In this document: positions 13,459-21,099 of the stretch, piece by piece
Layout: the number at the start of each line of letters is the position of its first letter
Position numbering within the stretch: the stretch's first letter is position 1
IMG/VR virus record: IMGVR_UViG_3300049826_000052
Span: 1 to 23,608 of that record
DNA from: a virus
Length of the DNA stretch: 23,608 bases
Strand: one strand, 5' to 3'
Position numbers and translations under genes: made by a program
Notes under the pieces: model-generated
What the model saw: the letters and a program-made list of their open reading frames with translations, nothing else
The model's database searches: none
What the model was told of the DNA's origin: nothing

Positions 13459-14162
13459 TGGGATTTAGCCATCAAGATCTAACAGACAGTAATGATAAGC
13501 AAATAACTGCCTCAGAAAAAGAAAATAATTCTGCTGTGCCAGATTTTGCTTCTATGATTGGTGCCGACGACGGCACCAATATTAAAAGACTTCAAGGAAG
13601 AATCGCTCCTCCAATCCATACAGACTATGGTTTAATCACAAGGCCAGTTCCTTATGATCCGGCAACTTTTATTGGCTTTGCATCTGGAGTAGCTAACGTA
13701 GCAAACAAATCTATGATTTCTATTGCAAACACTGGTTCTACTGTTTGCAGAATTCATGAGATATGGTTAGCAAACATACAGACAACAGCAATAACTGGAA
13801 CAATGTCTTTTTACGAACTTCATAGAATAACAAGTCATTCAGCGGGCACATTAATTACAGCGGTAGCAAACGACACAGCAGACACACTTGGAGTTGGAAT
13901 TAGTGTTAGAACTGGAGCAACTGTTGCGGGAGAAGGCGCTACAATATTCAGGCAGCAATGGTCAAACGACGAGCATGGGGTAGGATCTCTAGATCAAGAG
14001 GGATATGATAAAGCATTTCAAAATGCGTTCCCATTCTACAGGGAAGGTCATAATCTGAAGTCTTTTGTTATAAGACAAAATCAAGGATTACATATAAAGC
14101 AGATAACTGGCGCTGTAGGCACTTTTGATTTGTGGGTTGTTTTTTCGGAGGCAACGGCATGA
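13458..14162 (+). CDS. Virion structural protein (beta sandwich-like)
   Basis: The 234-residue protein has an N-terminal segment with IGADDGTNIKRLQGRI, a pattern seen at the start of many phage head-surface proteins, and then a beta-rich body (MISIANTGSTVCRIHEIWLAN, SFVIRQNQGLHIKQI, TFDLWVVFSE). This looks like a jelly-roll or sandwich domain of a surface protein. No catalytic motif is visible. AAGGA lies before the start, and the next gene overlaps by 4 bases. A perfect 9-bp hairpin lies at 13557-13580 in the coding sequence. Confidence 0.65.
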   Translation: MGFSHQDLTDSNDKQITASEKENNSAVPDFASMIGADDGTNIKRLQGRIAPPIHTDYGLITRPVPYDPATFIGFASGVANVANKSMISIANTGSTVCRIHEIWLANIQTTAITGTMSFYELHRITSHSAGTLITAVANDTADTLGVGISVRTGATVAGEGATIFRQQWSNDEHGVGSLDQEGYDKAFQNAFPFYREGHNLKSFVIRQNQGLHIKQITGAVGTFDLWVVFSEATA

Positions 14163-14824
14163 TTGAGCTTTCTTGGGATAACTTTAAATCACAAGTTTTG
14201 GACACTGTCGGATGGTCATGGATATATTTTGATGTAGATGGACATTACAAAATATTTGCAAAACAGAATGATTTTACGGTTGTTTGCAAAATATATAAAG
14301 ACGATGGCTCTGATCAATCTGATTTTGAGTCAAATTATAAAGACAACGTTAGTAAGTTAATTGTTAACAATACAAAAACCCAGTTTGAGAGAGAAGATAT
14401 AATATTAAAGCTTTCAAGAGTCCAAGCTGACTTTGATGTAAGCGGGGAAGCAAAAATAAGTATAAAAGTACCAGGTACTCCAGGCACTTCAGACGTTAGA
14501 TATGTAGCCGGTGGCTATGCGTTTACAGATGTATTTTCATTTGGCGATGCTATGAATAAAATACAAGTTGTTGACGTTGATAATATTATAGGGATGGGTG
14601 CGAATACAGTTCTTAAAACATATCACGACGAAGAACTGGACGAAGAAAATCAAGGTTGGTATCTTTGGCCGTCTCCGCAAGCAGGAGGAGAAGTGGAAAT
14701 AGATCCAATTGGTTACTATGGAGAAATACCAGCCGGTCTTTATCTAGAGATATATTTCAAAAAAACAATTGTCTCTGGAGCCTCAAAAGTCTTCTGTGAT
14801 ATATGGTGGGGCAAAAACGAGTGA
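14159..14824 (+). CDS. Virion-associated hypothetical protein (221 aa)
   Basis: ATG 14159 is preferred over the upstream in-frame ATG at 14132 because CGGAGG lies 8 bases before it and it overlaps the previous stop as ATGA. The N-terminal part has WIYFDVDGHYKIFAKQNDF and a later SDQSDFESNYKDN, a combination that I recall from other phage head-region proteins. The C-terminal half is beta-rich with acidic loops. It has no enzyme motif. The phospholipase gene overlaps its stop by 4 bases, so the two are probably made together. Confidence 0.6.
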   Translation: MIELSWDNFKSQVLDTVGWSWIYFDVDGHYKIFAKQNDFTVVCKIYKDDGSDQSDFESNYKDNVSKLIVNNTKTQFEREDIILKLSRVQADFDVSGEAKISIKVPGTPGTSDVRYVAGGYAFTDVFSFGDAMNKIQVVDVDNIIGMGANTVLKTYHDEELDEENQGWYLWPSPQAGGEVEIDPIGYYGEIPAGLYLEIYFKKTIVSGASKVFCDIWWGKNE

Positions 14825-15624
14825 AGACAGCTCTTGTATTAAGCGGAGGCGGTGCAGGCGGAGCATTCCAAATTGGTGTTCTTAACAAGCTATGGCAAGA
14901 GGAAGAGCCTAAGGTTTCCGCGATTTATGGTACAAGCGTTGGTGCCCTAAACGGCGCGGCTTTAAAGCACATAGGACTAAAAGAATTAAACAAGATTTGG
15001 CTTAATATTAAGGGCAAGGGAGATGTTTTAAAGTTTAATTGGTTAACTTTAATAGGAATGTCTAAAGGAAAGTATAGCACCAAACCTCTTTCTGCGCTTG
15101 TGGAGTCTGTAGTTTCTAATGAGCCAGTGAACAAGATGATAGAAGTACTTGTTAGCGTTGTTAACCTAGAGACAAGTGAAATTAGTTACCACAAATCTGG
15201 TTCAATAGAGTTTCAAGATATGGTGCTAGCTTCTGCTTGTGTTCCATTCCACATGGAGCCCGTTGGTATGTTTGTAGACGGCGGAGTTAGAGATCACACG
15301 CCAATTGCAAAAGCCATAGAAGATGGCGCGAATAGAATCATAGTTATTTGCAACAACCCGCTACAGCGTAAGCAACGTGACATTGGATATAAGCCAAAAT
15401 GGCCATACTTAGTTGACATTGGTTTGCGATGCACAGACATTTTGCAGTCTGAAATACTCTACGGTGATTTAGTTAGAGCACTAGATTCTGGAATAGAGTT
15501 TGAGATTTACGCTCCAGACATTAGAATTATAGATACATTTGAGTATGATCCTGAGAAAATAAGACAAGCAATAGACCAGGGATATAATACCTTGCCCAAG
15601 TTTAACGGAGAGATTAGGATTTAA
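14821..15624 (+). CDS. Patatin-like phospholipase
   Basis: The 267-residue protein begins at GTG 14821, after GGTGGGG, so that the protein opens MKTALVLSGGGAGGAF; the ATG at 14803 has no ribosome binding site. The oxyanion-hole glycine run is at 9-14, GTSVG with nucleophile Ser39 at 37-41, and DGG with Asp152 at 152-154. All are intact, so the enzyme should be an active acyl hydrolase with a Ser-Asp dyad, acting on membrane phospholipids. It has no signal peptide. It overlaps the preceding virion gene by 4 bases and is followed after 3 bases by the connector, all in one direction, so it belongs to the phage operon. It could be a virion component that attacks the host membrane or a cytoplasmic lysis factor. 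Confidence 0.9.
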   Translation: MKTALVLSGGGAGGAFQIGVLNKLWQEEEPKVSAIYGTSVGALNGAALKHIGLKELNKIWLNIKGKGDVLKFNWLTLIGMSKGKYSTKPLSALVESVVSNEPVNKMIEVLVSVVNLETSEISYHKSGSIEFQDMVLASACVPFHMEPVGMFVDGGVRDHTPIAKAIEDGANRIIVICNNPLQRKQRDIGYKPKWPYLVDIGLRCTDILQSEILYGDLVRALDSGIEFEIYAPDIRIIDTFEYDPEKIRQAIDQGYNTLPKFNGEIRI

Positions 15625-15627
15625 TAA

Positions 15628-16467
15628 ATGCTCAAACAAAAGAACTTTCCTAGAGTGTTTATCTATGACGGTGTTACTTACACTGATTTAAGCTTTAAAA
15701 TGCTAAGCTTTGGTAGAGATTATTTTCAAGGATCAATCTTAACTACAGATTTTATTTACTTTGGGCGCTTCAAACAGTTTAGTTCTTTTTATGTTGAAAT
15801 GGGCTCTACAGTAAACGCGGTTTCTGCAAATCTAAATATAGAATATTGGAACGGAACGACTTGGGTTTCTGTTAGCTATCCGATTGACGACACAATATGT
15901 TTCTCTAGAAGTGGATTTGTTGAGTTCGAGTCTCCTAGCGATTGGGCAGCAAACACAATAAACGGAGTAGAAAACTATTACCTACGCTTAACCGTTTCGG
16001 TGAACACAACCGCAAATATCAGAATCCAAGGCATGAACGTTGTGTTTAGCGACGATCAAGACCTAAAAGGCGTTTACCCCACGGTTACAAATTATCTACA
16101 AAGTGGTGAGCTTAGTTTCATTCTTAGACATGAAAATTCAAGAGATTTAATAGTACAAGACATTAGAAACATCGCGATTAAAAAGCGCTCAGTAAGTGCA
16201 ACTTACTATGAAAACATTGATGCTTGGGATCTTTTAGAAATAGACGAAGTAAATATGTGGGCTACATATTTAACTCTTGAGAATATTTTCAGCGGGCTCC
16301 AGTCAAACGGCGGTGACTTCTACAAAGATAAGTCAGAGGAATATGCTAAAAAGGCAGAGTTTTACAAGAATGCTACATATCTAACTCTTGATAAAGATAA
16401 CGACGGTATTAAAGATTCTTCTGAGAGATCTTCAGATATTAGCGTCCGTAGGCTAGTTCGCAGATGA
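15628..16467 (+). CDS. Head-tail connector-like protein with N-terminal beta domain
   Basis: The 279-residue protein has an N-terminal beta domain (about 1-145, with NIEYWNGTTWVSVS and FVEFESPSDWAANTINGVENYYLRL) followed by a helical part (about 165-250) resembling gp6-like head-tail adaptors (NIAIKKRSVSATYYENIDAW, YLTLENIFSG, KSEEYAKKAEFYKNA). Near the end, DKDNDGIKD (255-263) fits a calcium-binding loop. The size is well above the usual adaptor of about 100-120 residues, so it is probably a fusion of a surface-type beta domain to an adaptor. Its position just before the tail-terminator gene fits a role in the neck. Confidence 0.6.
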   Translation: MLKQKNFPRVFIYDGVTYTDLSFKMLSFGRDYFQGSILTTDFIYFGRFKQFSSFYVEMGSTVNAVSANLNIEYWNGTTWVSVSYPIDDTICFSRSGFVEFESPSDWAANTINGVENYYLRLTVSVNTTANIRIQGMNVVFSDDQDLKGVYPTVTNYLQSGELSFILRHENSRDLIVQDIRNIAIKKRSVSATYYENIDAWDLLEIDEVNMWATYLTLENIFSGLQSNGGDFYKDKSEEYAKKAEFYKNATYLTLDKDNDGIKDSSERSSDISVRRLVRR

Positions 16468-16928
16468 GTTTAATTAGCACAGCATATGATTCTATGATTA
16501 CTAGGATTGAGGCGGTTTTAGACACCGTAAATCAAGGGTATAAAAGAATACACAACCCATACAGTATTCAAGATAACGAAGAGCTTTTTTTAGTAAAGGG
16601 ATATGGTTTAGCGGTCCTGACTGGCGAGAATACTCAGCGTGTAGTTAACTGCAAATTTACGGTTAATCGCAATGTTGAGGTTATTCTTACCAGGCTTTAT
16701 ACTGGCGCTGGTGAGGATGCAGTTCCAAAGGCAACGCTAGAGAAGCTTTTGTTAGAAGATCAATACAAATTAATAAATAATTTCGAACAAGACTTAACAA
16801 TCAACGGAACAACCATGTACACTAGATGGGTGAGCGACAGCGGAATAGAGTATGTTAATGGAGAAACTGGACGTTTCTTCATGCTTAGAACGCAGTTTTC
16901 ACTCGAATACCTTGAGACATTTATTTAG
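16464..16928 (+). CDS. Tail terminator-like protein
   Basis: ATG overlaps the previous stop (ATGA). The 154-residue protein has an alpha/beta layout with an N-terminal helix (STAYDSMITRIEAVLDTV), strands (FTVNRNVEVILTRLY), a middle helix (EKLLLEDQYKLINNF) and strands near the end (GIEYVNGETGRFFMLRTQFSLEYLE). Size, the position immediately before the tail tube gene and the closing strand pattern fit a tail terminator that caps the tube and docks to the head. No single motif is diagnostic, so the call leans on context. Confidence 0.65.
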   Translation: MSLISTAYDSMITRIEAVLDTVNQGYKRIHNPYSIQDNEELFLVKGYGLAVLTGENTQRVVNCKFTVNRNVEVILTRLYTGAGEDAVPKATLEKLLLEDQYKLINNFEQDLTINGTTMYTRWVSDSGIEYVNGETGRFFMLRTQFSLEYLETFI

Positions 16929-16941
16929 GGAGGAATGAAAA

Positions 16942-18447
16942 ATGGCTGAGAAGAATAGAGCGTCGTCGCTTGCTATCGTGGAAGAGACAACTGCAGGTAC
17001 GCCTGTAGCACCAACTTCTGGAACACAATTTATTGCATTACAAGAGGGTTTCACGCTTAACCCTAACTTTGATACGCTAGATAACGCAGAAATCCGTTCT
17101 AGCATCGGTCTTAGTAAACTGATTCAAGGTCTAGAGCGTCCAGAAGGATCTCTTGACCACTACTTACGCCATAGTGGAGTCGAAGGACAAGCTCCTAACT
17201 ATAGCTTGCTTCTAGAGTCTCTTATCGGAACCGAATCCGCTAACGGAACGGAACGCTTAACCGCTGCTGCATCGACGGTAAGTTTACTTAAGCTTGCTGC
17301 TGGCGGCGGCGACTTTGCAAAAGGTAAGGCAGTTCTTGTTAAAGATTCTACCTATGCAATTCGTCCAGTTGATTCTGTAAGCGGAAATGATCTAACTCTT
17401 GGTTTCAACTTAGCTACAGCTCCTGGCGCTGGTCTTGGAGCCGGTAAATGTGTAAACTACACTCCCGCCAATACTGGCCATCCTACGTTAACTACATGGT
17501 TATACCGTGGGGGTGGCGGCGCTCTTGAGGTTCTTGCTGGTACGCAAGTAACGCAGGCAAATATTTCTGTCGCCGCTGGGCAATTAGTTAACTCTAGCTA
17601 TAGTTTCGAAGGAACTAAGTACTACTTCGATCCAATAAACATTACAGCAGCGGACACGAAGCTTGATTTTACAGACGACGACGGCACTTTCGTGGCGACT
17701 GTTGAAGCAAAGCTTTATACTTCTCCGCATGAGCTAGCAAGCGCTTTGCAGGCCGCACTCAATGCAACTGCATCGACTGAGACATATACAGTTGTTTATC
17801 AGGATGCAGACGGTAAGTTTAAAATCACATCTACTTCGACGGTATTAAGCCTTCTTTGGAACACTGGTGCAAACACTGCAAATACAATCGGTGATAAGAT
17901 TGGCTTCTCTACTGCAGCAGATGATACTGGTAACTCTGGAGCAACTGGATACACTTCTGACAATGCTCAATCTTGGGCACCTTCGTTAACTCCTTCGTAT
18001 GACTCTGCAGATCCACAAGCAGCAAAGAACAACGAAGTTTTAATTGGCGATGCAGATGATTTAGTGTGTTTCTGTGCTTCGACTATCGACATCACTGTTA
18101 CAAACGATGTTCAAGACGTTGAGTGCGTATGCGCTGAGTCTGGTGTTCAAGAAAAAGTAATCCGCCAGCGTTCTGTTGAAATCAACGTTGTTGGTATCCT
18201 TGAAAGACACGATGCAGACAAGTTTAATAAGTTTGTGAATAATACAGACGTTAAATTCTTGTATAACTTCGGCTCTAAGTCCGGCGGTAACTGGGTTCCT
18301 GGAACATGCTGCTCTATTTATGTTCCAAAGTCGACTATTTCTAGCCATGAAGCTGGAGATGATAACGGACTTGTAACTATGAACATCAAGATTCGTCCAT
18401 ATGTACCAACCGACGGTTCTGGAGAATTCTATATTAACTTCCTCTAA
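16942..18447 (+). CDS. Major tail tube protein with inserted domain
   Basis: GGGAGG precedes the start. At 501 residues it is longer than most tube proteins (150-350). The first part (RASSLAIVEETTAGTPVAPT, then LDNAEIRSSIGLSKLIQGLE) and the last part (DVQDVECVCAESGVQEKVIRQRSVEINVVG, then MNIKIRPYVP) match the beta-barrel tube subunit that stacks as hexamers to form the tail. Between them, residues about 240-340 carry an inserted alpha/beta domain that also occurs in the distal tail gene at 21096. The insert probably projects from the tube surface. It is adjacent to the tail-assembly chaperone genes, as expected. Confidence 0.85.
   Translation: MAEKNRASSLAIVEETTAGTPVAPTSGTQFIALQEGFTLNPNFDTLDNAEIRSSIGLSKLIQGLERPEGSLDHYLRHSGVEGQAPNYSLLLESLIGTESANGTERLTAAASTVSLLKLAAGGGDFAKGKAVLVKDSTYAIRPVDSVSGNDLTLGFNLATAPGAGLGAGKCVNYTPANTGHPTLTTWLYRGGGGALEVLAGTQVTQANISVAAGQLVNSSYSFEGTKYYFDPINITAADTKLDFTDDDGTFVATVEAKLYTSPHELASALQAALNATASTETYTVVYQDADGKFKITSTSTVLSLLWNTGANTANTIGDKIGFSTAADDTGNSGATGYTSDNAQSWAPSLTPSYDSADPQAAKNNEVLIGDADDLVCFCASTIDITVTNDVQDVECVCAESGVQEKVIRQRSVEINVVGILERHDADKFNKFVNNTDVKFLYNFGSKSGGNWVPGTCCSIYVPKSTISSHEAGDDNGLVTMNIKIRPYVPTDGSGEFYINFL
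17659..17965 (+). other. Inserted domain in tube protein, related to one in the distal tail protein
   Basis: The encoded segment runs from LDFTDDDGTF through SALQAALNATAS, YTVVYQDADGKFKITS and IGFSTAADDTG to YTSD. It matches in order and spacing a segment in the gene at 21096 (nt 21243-21530): TATVTAGEYT, KSALEAAGAS, YTVSVHTDGRLKIVSD, IGYDTSADKTG. The similarity is at protein level only. It looks like an add-on domain used twice in the same tail. Confidence 0.6.
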
Positions 18448-18456
18448 GGAGATTGT

Positions 18457-18792
18457 TTGAAAGAACTTAAGTTTGTCCCAAAGTCTGAGAATTTTACTGG
18501 TTCAGTAACACTAAGAATGCCTTCATTTGATGAGCGCTACGAAGTGCTAGACAGTATGGGGCTAAAAGTAAGCGGAGACGGTGAGGTAAGCATGTCAGAT
18601 GCTACCTCATTTAGCTCCATTAGAAACCTAGTTAAGGCTTCTATTAAGTTCTATGTTTCTGTTGAACTAGATCACAATGATGGACGTAAGTTTAGATCAA
18701 CGGATGATCTTCTTATGGAACCAGACTGTGATGCAGTACTAATTGAAGTTGCTTCTGGCATTACCAAGGGCTTTAAGATGGGAAAGACTTAG
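18457..18792 (+). CDS. Tail assembly chaperone, short form (gpG-like)
   Basis: TTG 18457 lies 5 bases after AAGGAG; the next methionine (residue 20) would cut into the folded part. The 111-residue acidic protein has a small alpha/beta layout (KELKFVPKSENFTG, TLRMPSFDERYEVLDSM, SFSSIRNLVKASIKFY). It sits between tube and tape measure, where siphoviruses encode the chaperone that coats the tape measure during tail assembly. Translation normally ends at 18790-18792, just after the GGGAAAG slippery site; a fraction of ribosomes should shift to make the longer form. Confidence 0.85.
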   Translation: MKELKFVPKSENFTGSVTLRMPSFDERYEVLDSMGLKVSGDGEVSMSDATSFSSIRNLVKASIKFYVSVELDHNDGRKFRSTDDLLMEPDCDAVLIEVASGITKGFKMGKT

Positions 18793-19028
18793 AGGCTTCG
18801 CTTAAAAACGAAGCCAGGTGGTGGTTCTTAGGCGCTGCTGGTGGTGAACATAACTGGGCCAGGGAGACGGTCTACAGATATGTTAGAACCAAGAACATGA
18901 AAGAAATGGGTTACAGACTTGATCTCCCTGACAGTTTTACTATCGAATGCTTTGAGATAATTCAGGCAGAGATAGAAAAACAAAAAGCGCTTAAGGAGAA
19001 GCATGGCAAGGTCAACCGTCGAACTTGA
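18457..19028 (+). CDS. Tail assembly chaperone, -1 frameshift fusion (gpGT-like)
   Basis: Ribosomes slipping one base back at GGGAAAG (18780-18786) continue in the -1 frame to TGA at 19026-19028. The fusion has the 110 first residues of the short form followed by 80 more: DLEASLKNEARWWFLGAAGG, HNWARETVYRYVRTKNMKEM, then a charged helix (EIEKQKALKEKHGKVNRR). The -1 frame has no start codon near its beginning, so it must be made by shifting. It overlaps the tape measure start by 26 bases, as in lambda and relatives. The T-like part is thought to bind the tape measure and recruit tube subunits. Confidence 0.85.
18780..18815 (+). promoter_or_regulatory. Programmed -1 frameshift signal: GGGAAAG plus hairpin
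   Basis: The heptamer G GGA AAG at 18780-18786 matches the X XXY YYZ rule in the chaperone's reading frame and is the same heptamer used by phage lambda G/T. After a 7-base spacer come GGCTTCG (18794-18800) and CGAAGCC (18809-18815), a perfect 7-bp stem with an 8-base loop. The zero-frame stop TAG lies in the spacer. All elements of a -1 site are present at correct spacing. Confidence 0.9.
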
Positions 19029-21099
19029 ACTAGTCGCGCAAGTAAGCGAAGCCACCAAGACAGTTAAACGCTTTGCCGACGACACAAAGAAACAGCTAAG
19101 TGGTATCTCTCTTGCGTCAAACATAACTGCAATCGCTAGCGGATTTAATCTTTTGAGAGACGTTGCTGGTGGGGCTCTTGGAACTATAAATGATTTTCTA
19201 TCAGACGCAGTTGGTGAGGCTGTAGAAGCCGAAAGATCAATAACTAGTCTTGCAAATTCAATGCGGATTGTTGGTGATTTTTCAGAAGAAGCACTAAATC
19301 AATTTACGAATCTTGCAGATGAATTAGCAAAGACAACAACGCTAACCGATGATCAAGTCATATCTGCGGCTGCATTGGCTAAGACATATCAGCTAACAAA
19401 TAAAGAGACAAAGCAGGTAATTGAAGCCGCAAAAGACTTGAGCGCAATCACTGGCCAAGATCTAAATACTTCTGTAGAGAAACTTGCCAAAACTTATAAT
19501 GGATTTGTTGATAAATCACTAAAACAATTAGTCCCTGGCTTAAAGAGTCTTACTCAAGAACAACTTGCTAGTGGAGAAGCGGTAAAGCTAGTAGGTGATA
19601 GGTTCGATGGCACTGCTGAGACTCTTACAAACACATTTGGCGGGGCGCTTAAACAGCTAAATAATTCAATAAGTGAATTCAAAGAGCAAATTGGCAAAAT
19701 TGTTACTGAGTCTGAAGGAGCAATTCAGGTAATAAAGATTGCAGCACAAGCAATTAATGAACTTGGTAAAGCAACTGTTTTTGTTGTTAAGAATTTGAAT
19801 ATTTTCGAAACAGTTCTTGGTGCTATCGGAGCAGCAAGCCCATCTGTTGCTATTCTTTTAAGGATAGCAAGTGGTTTTAAATCTGTAAAAGAAGAATCAA
19901 ATGATGCAGCAGAAGGAACAAGAGAGTTACTTGATCAAATAAAATCAGCAGCGCGATCTGGTGGCGCTAAGATTGCAACAGATGAAGAAATAAAAAATAG
20001 AAGAAGCGCTTTAAGAGCACAGGAAGATGCTTTAGAAAAGTTTAATCAAGTTAGAGCAAGTCTTGAAACAGTTGGTTTAAGCGAAGTTGAAAAGATTAAT
20101 ATAGAGGCGCAAGAAAGAATAAATGCTGTCCGCGCTGGCGTATCTGGCGGCGCTTTATCTGCATCAAAAGCTCAAGATACAATTAAAAGAATAGAATTTG
20201 AAAGAATAACAAAAGTTAGAGCGTTCGAGGAGAAGCAACAAGAAGAGCTTGTAAAAAACCTGCTTGATCTTAGAAAAAAAACTGCCGATAGACTGCAAGG
20301 GATAATAAATGATCCAATTGGGTCTCTTATCCGTGGTGATACAGACCAAGGAACAGCATTGGCTGCTGGTCTTGCTCAGAAAGTATTGAAGGGCGCTCAG
20401 GGCGCAAAAGAATTATTGCAAGCTGGCGCTGGTGCCGCAGCAAGCGCCCTTCTTGGGCCAGCTTTTGGCCCTGTTGCTGGCGAGATAGTTGGTATCCTGT
20501 CTCAGGGGCCAGAAGAAGTTAAGAAGCAAGTTCAGGAGTTTGCTAGAGCCATTCCTGATTTGATTAAAAACTTAGCTGAAAGTTTACCTATATTGATTGA
20601 AACTCTTGTAACTGAACTTCCTCCAGCTTTGGCTAAAGCAATGCCCACAGTGGCTATTGGTTTTAGTACAGCATTGGCAAAAAATATTCCACAGATAGTA
20701 AAAGGCTTCGCAGAAGGCCTAGTACAAGCTGCGAAAGATTTCGTTAAGGCAATTATTGATCAGATTAAATCTGTCGGCGGTCTTCTTGACGGGATAAGCG
20801 GACAAGGGAGCGGTGGAATTTTCGAGGGTATACCAGTTTTAGGGGCCGTAGGCGGTTTCCTTGGTCTTGCCGGTGGCGGTAAAATCCCAGATAGCCCAAG
20901 ATTTTCTGGAGATAAATTCGGACCTGTTGCCCTTAACGCTGGCGAAAGAGTTTTAGACGATGGGCTTAACAGAAAGCTAGAAAGATTTCTGACTTCTGGT
21001 GGCTCTAGTCAAACACTTAACGTAAACTTTGCAATAGGACAGCAGCAATTTGCTAGAGCTGTTCTAGATCTTAACCGTAAGGGGTTTAGAACAGCATGA
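19003..21099 (+). CDS. Tail tape measure protein
   Basis: The 698-residue protein starts after AAGGAG and overlaps the chaperone fusion by 26 bases. It is largely helical with coiled-coil stretches (about 140-260 and 330-430), a hydrophobic Gly/Ala-rich section (about 465-500 and 590-620, with GAGAAASALLGPAFGPVAG), and the closing LNAGERVLDDGLNRKLERFL typical of tape measures. It sets tail length by spanning the tube lumen; at about 0.15 nm per residue this predicts a tail of about 105 nm. The hydrophobic section may help to pass DNA through the host membrane. No peptidoglycan-hydrolase motif was found in it. Confidence 0.9.
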   Translation: MARSTVELELVAQVSEATKTVKRFADDTKKQLSGISLASNITAIASGFNLLRDVAGGALGTINDFLSDAVGEAVEAERSITSLANSMRIVGDFSEEALNQFTNLADELAKTTTLTDDQVISAAALAKTYQLTNKETKQVIEAAKDLSAITGQDLNTSVEKLAKTYNGFVDKSLKQLVPGLKSLTQEQLASGEAVKLVGDRFDGTAETLTNTFGGALKQLNNSISEFKEQIGKIVTESEGAIQVIKIAAQAINELGKATVFVVKNLNIFETVLGAIGAASPSVAILLRIASGFKSVKEESNDAAEGTRELLDQIKSAARSGGAKIATDEEIKNRRSALRAQEDALEKFNQVRASLETVGLSEVEKINIEAQERINAVRAGVSGGALSASKAQDTIKRIEFERITKVRAFEEKQQEELVKNLLDLRKKTADRLQGIINDPIGSLIRGDTDQGTALAAGLAQKVLKGAQGAKELLQAGAGAAASALLGPAFGPVAGEIVGILSQGPEEVKKQVQEFARAIPDLIKNLAESLPILIETLVTELPPALAKAMPTVAIGFSTALAKNIPQIVKGFAEGLVQAAKDFVKAIIDQIKSVGGLLDGISGQGSGGIFEGIPVLGAVGGFLGLAGGGKIPDSPRFSGDKFGPVALNAGERVLDDGLNRKLERFLTSGGSSQTLNVNFAIGQQQFARAVLDLNRKGFRTA

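Noticed and set aside
14821-15624. Patatin gene as host contamination or an assembly join
   Set aside because: It overlaps the gene before it by 4 bases and is 3 bases from the next, in the same direction, with similar base composition to its neighbours.
20446-20470. GGGCCA/TGGCCC inverted repeat in the tape measure gene
   Set aside because: A short 6-bp stem in a Gly/Ala/Pro-coding stretch; expected by chance and without a regulatory context.
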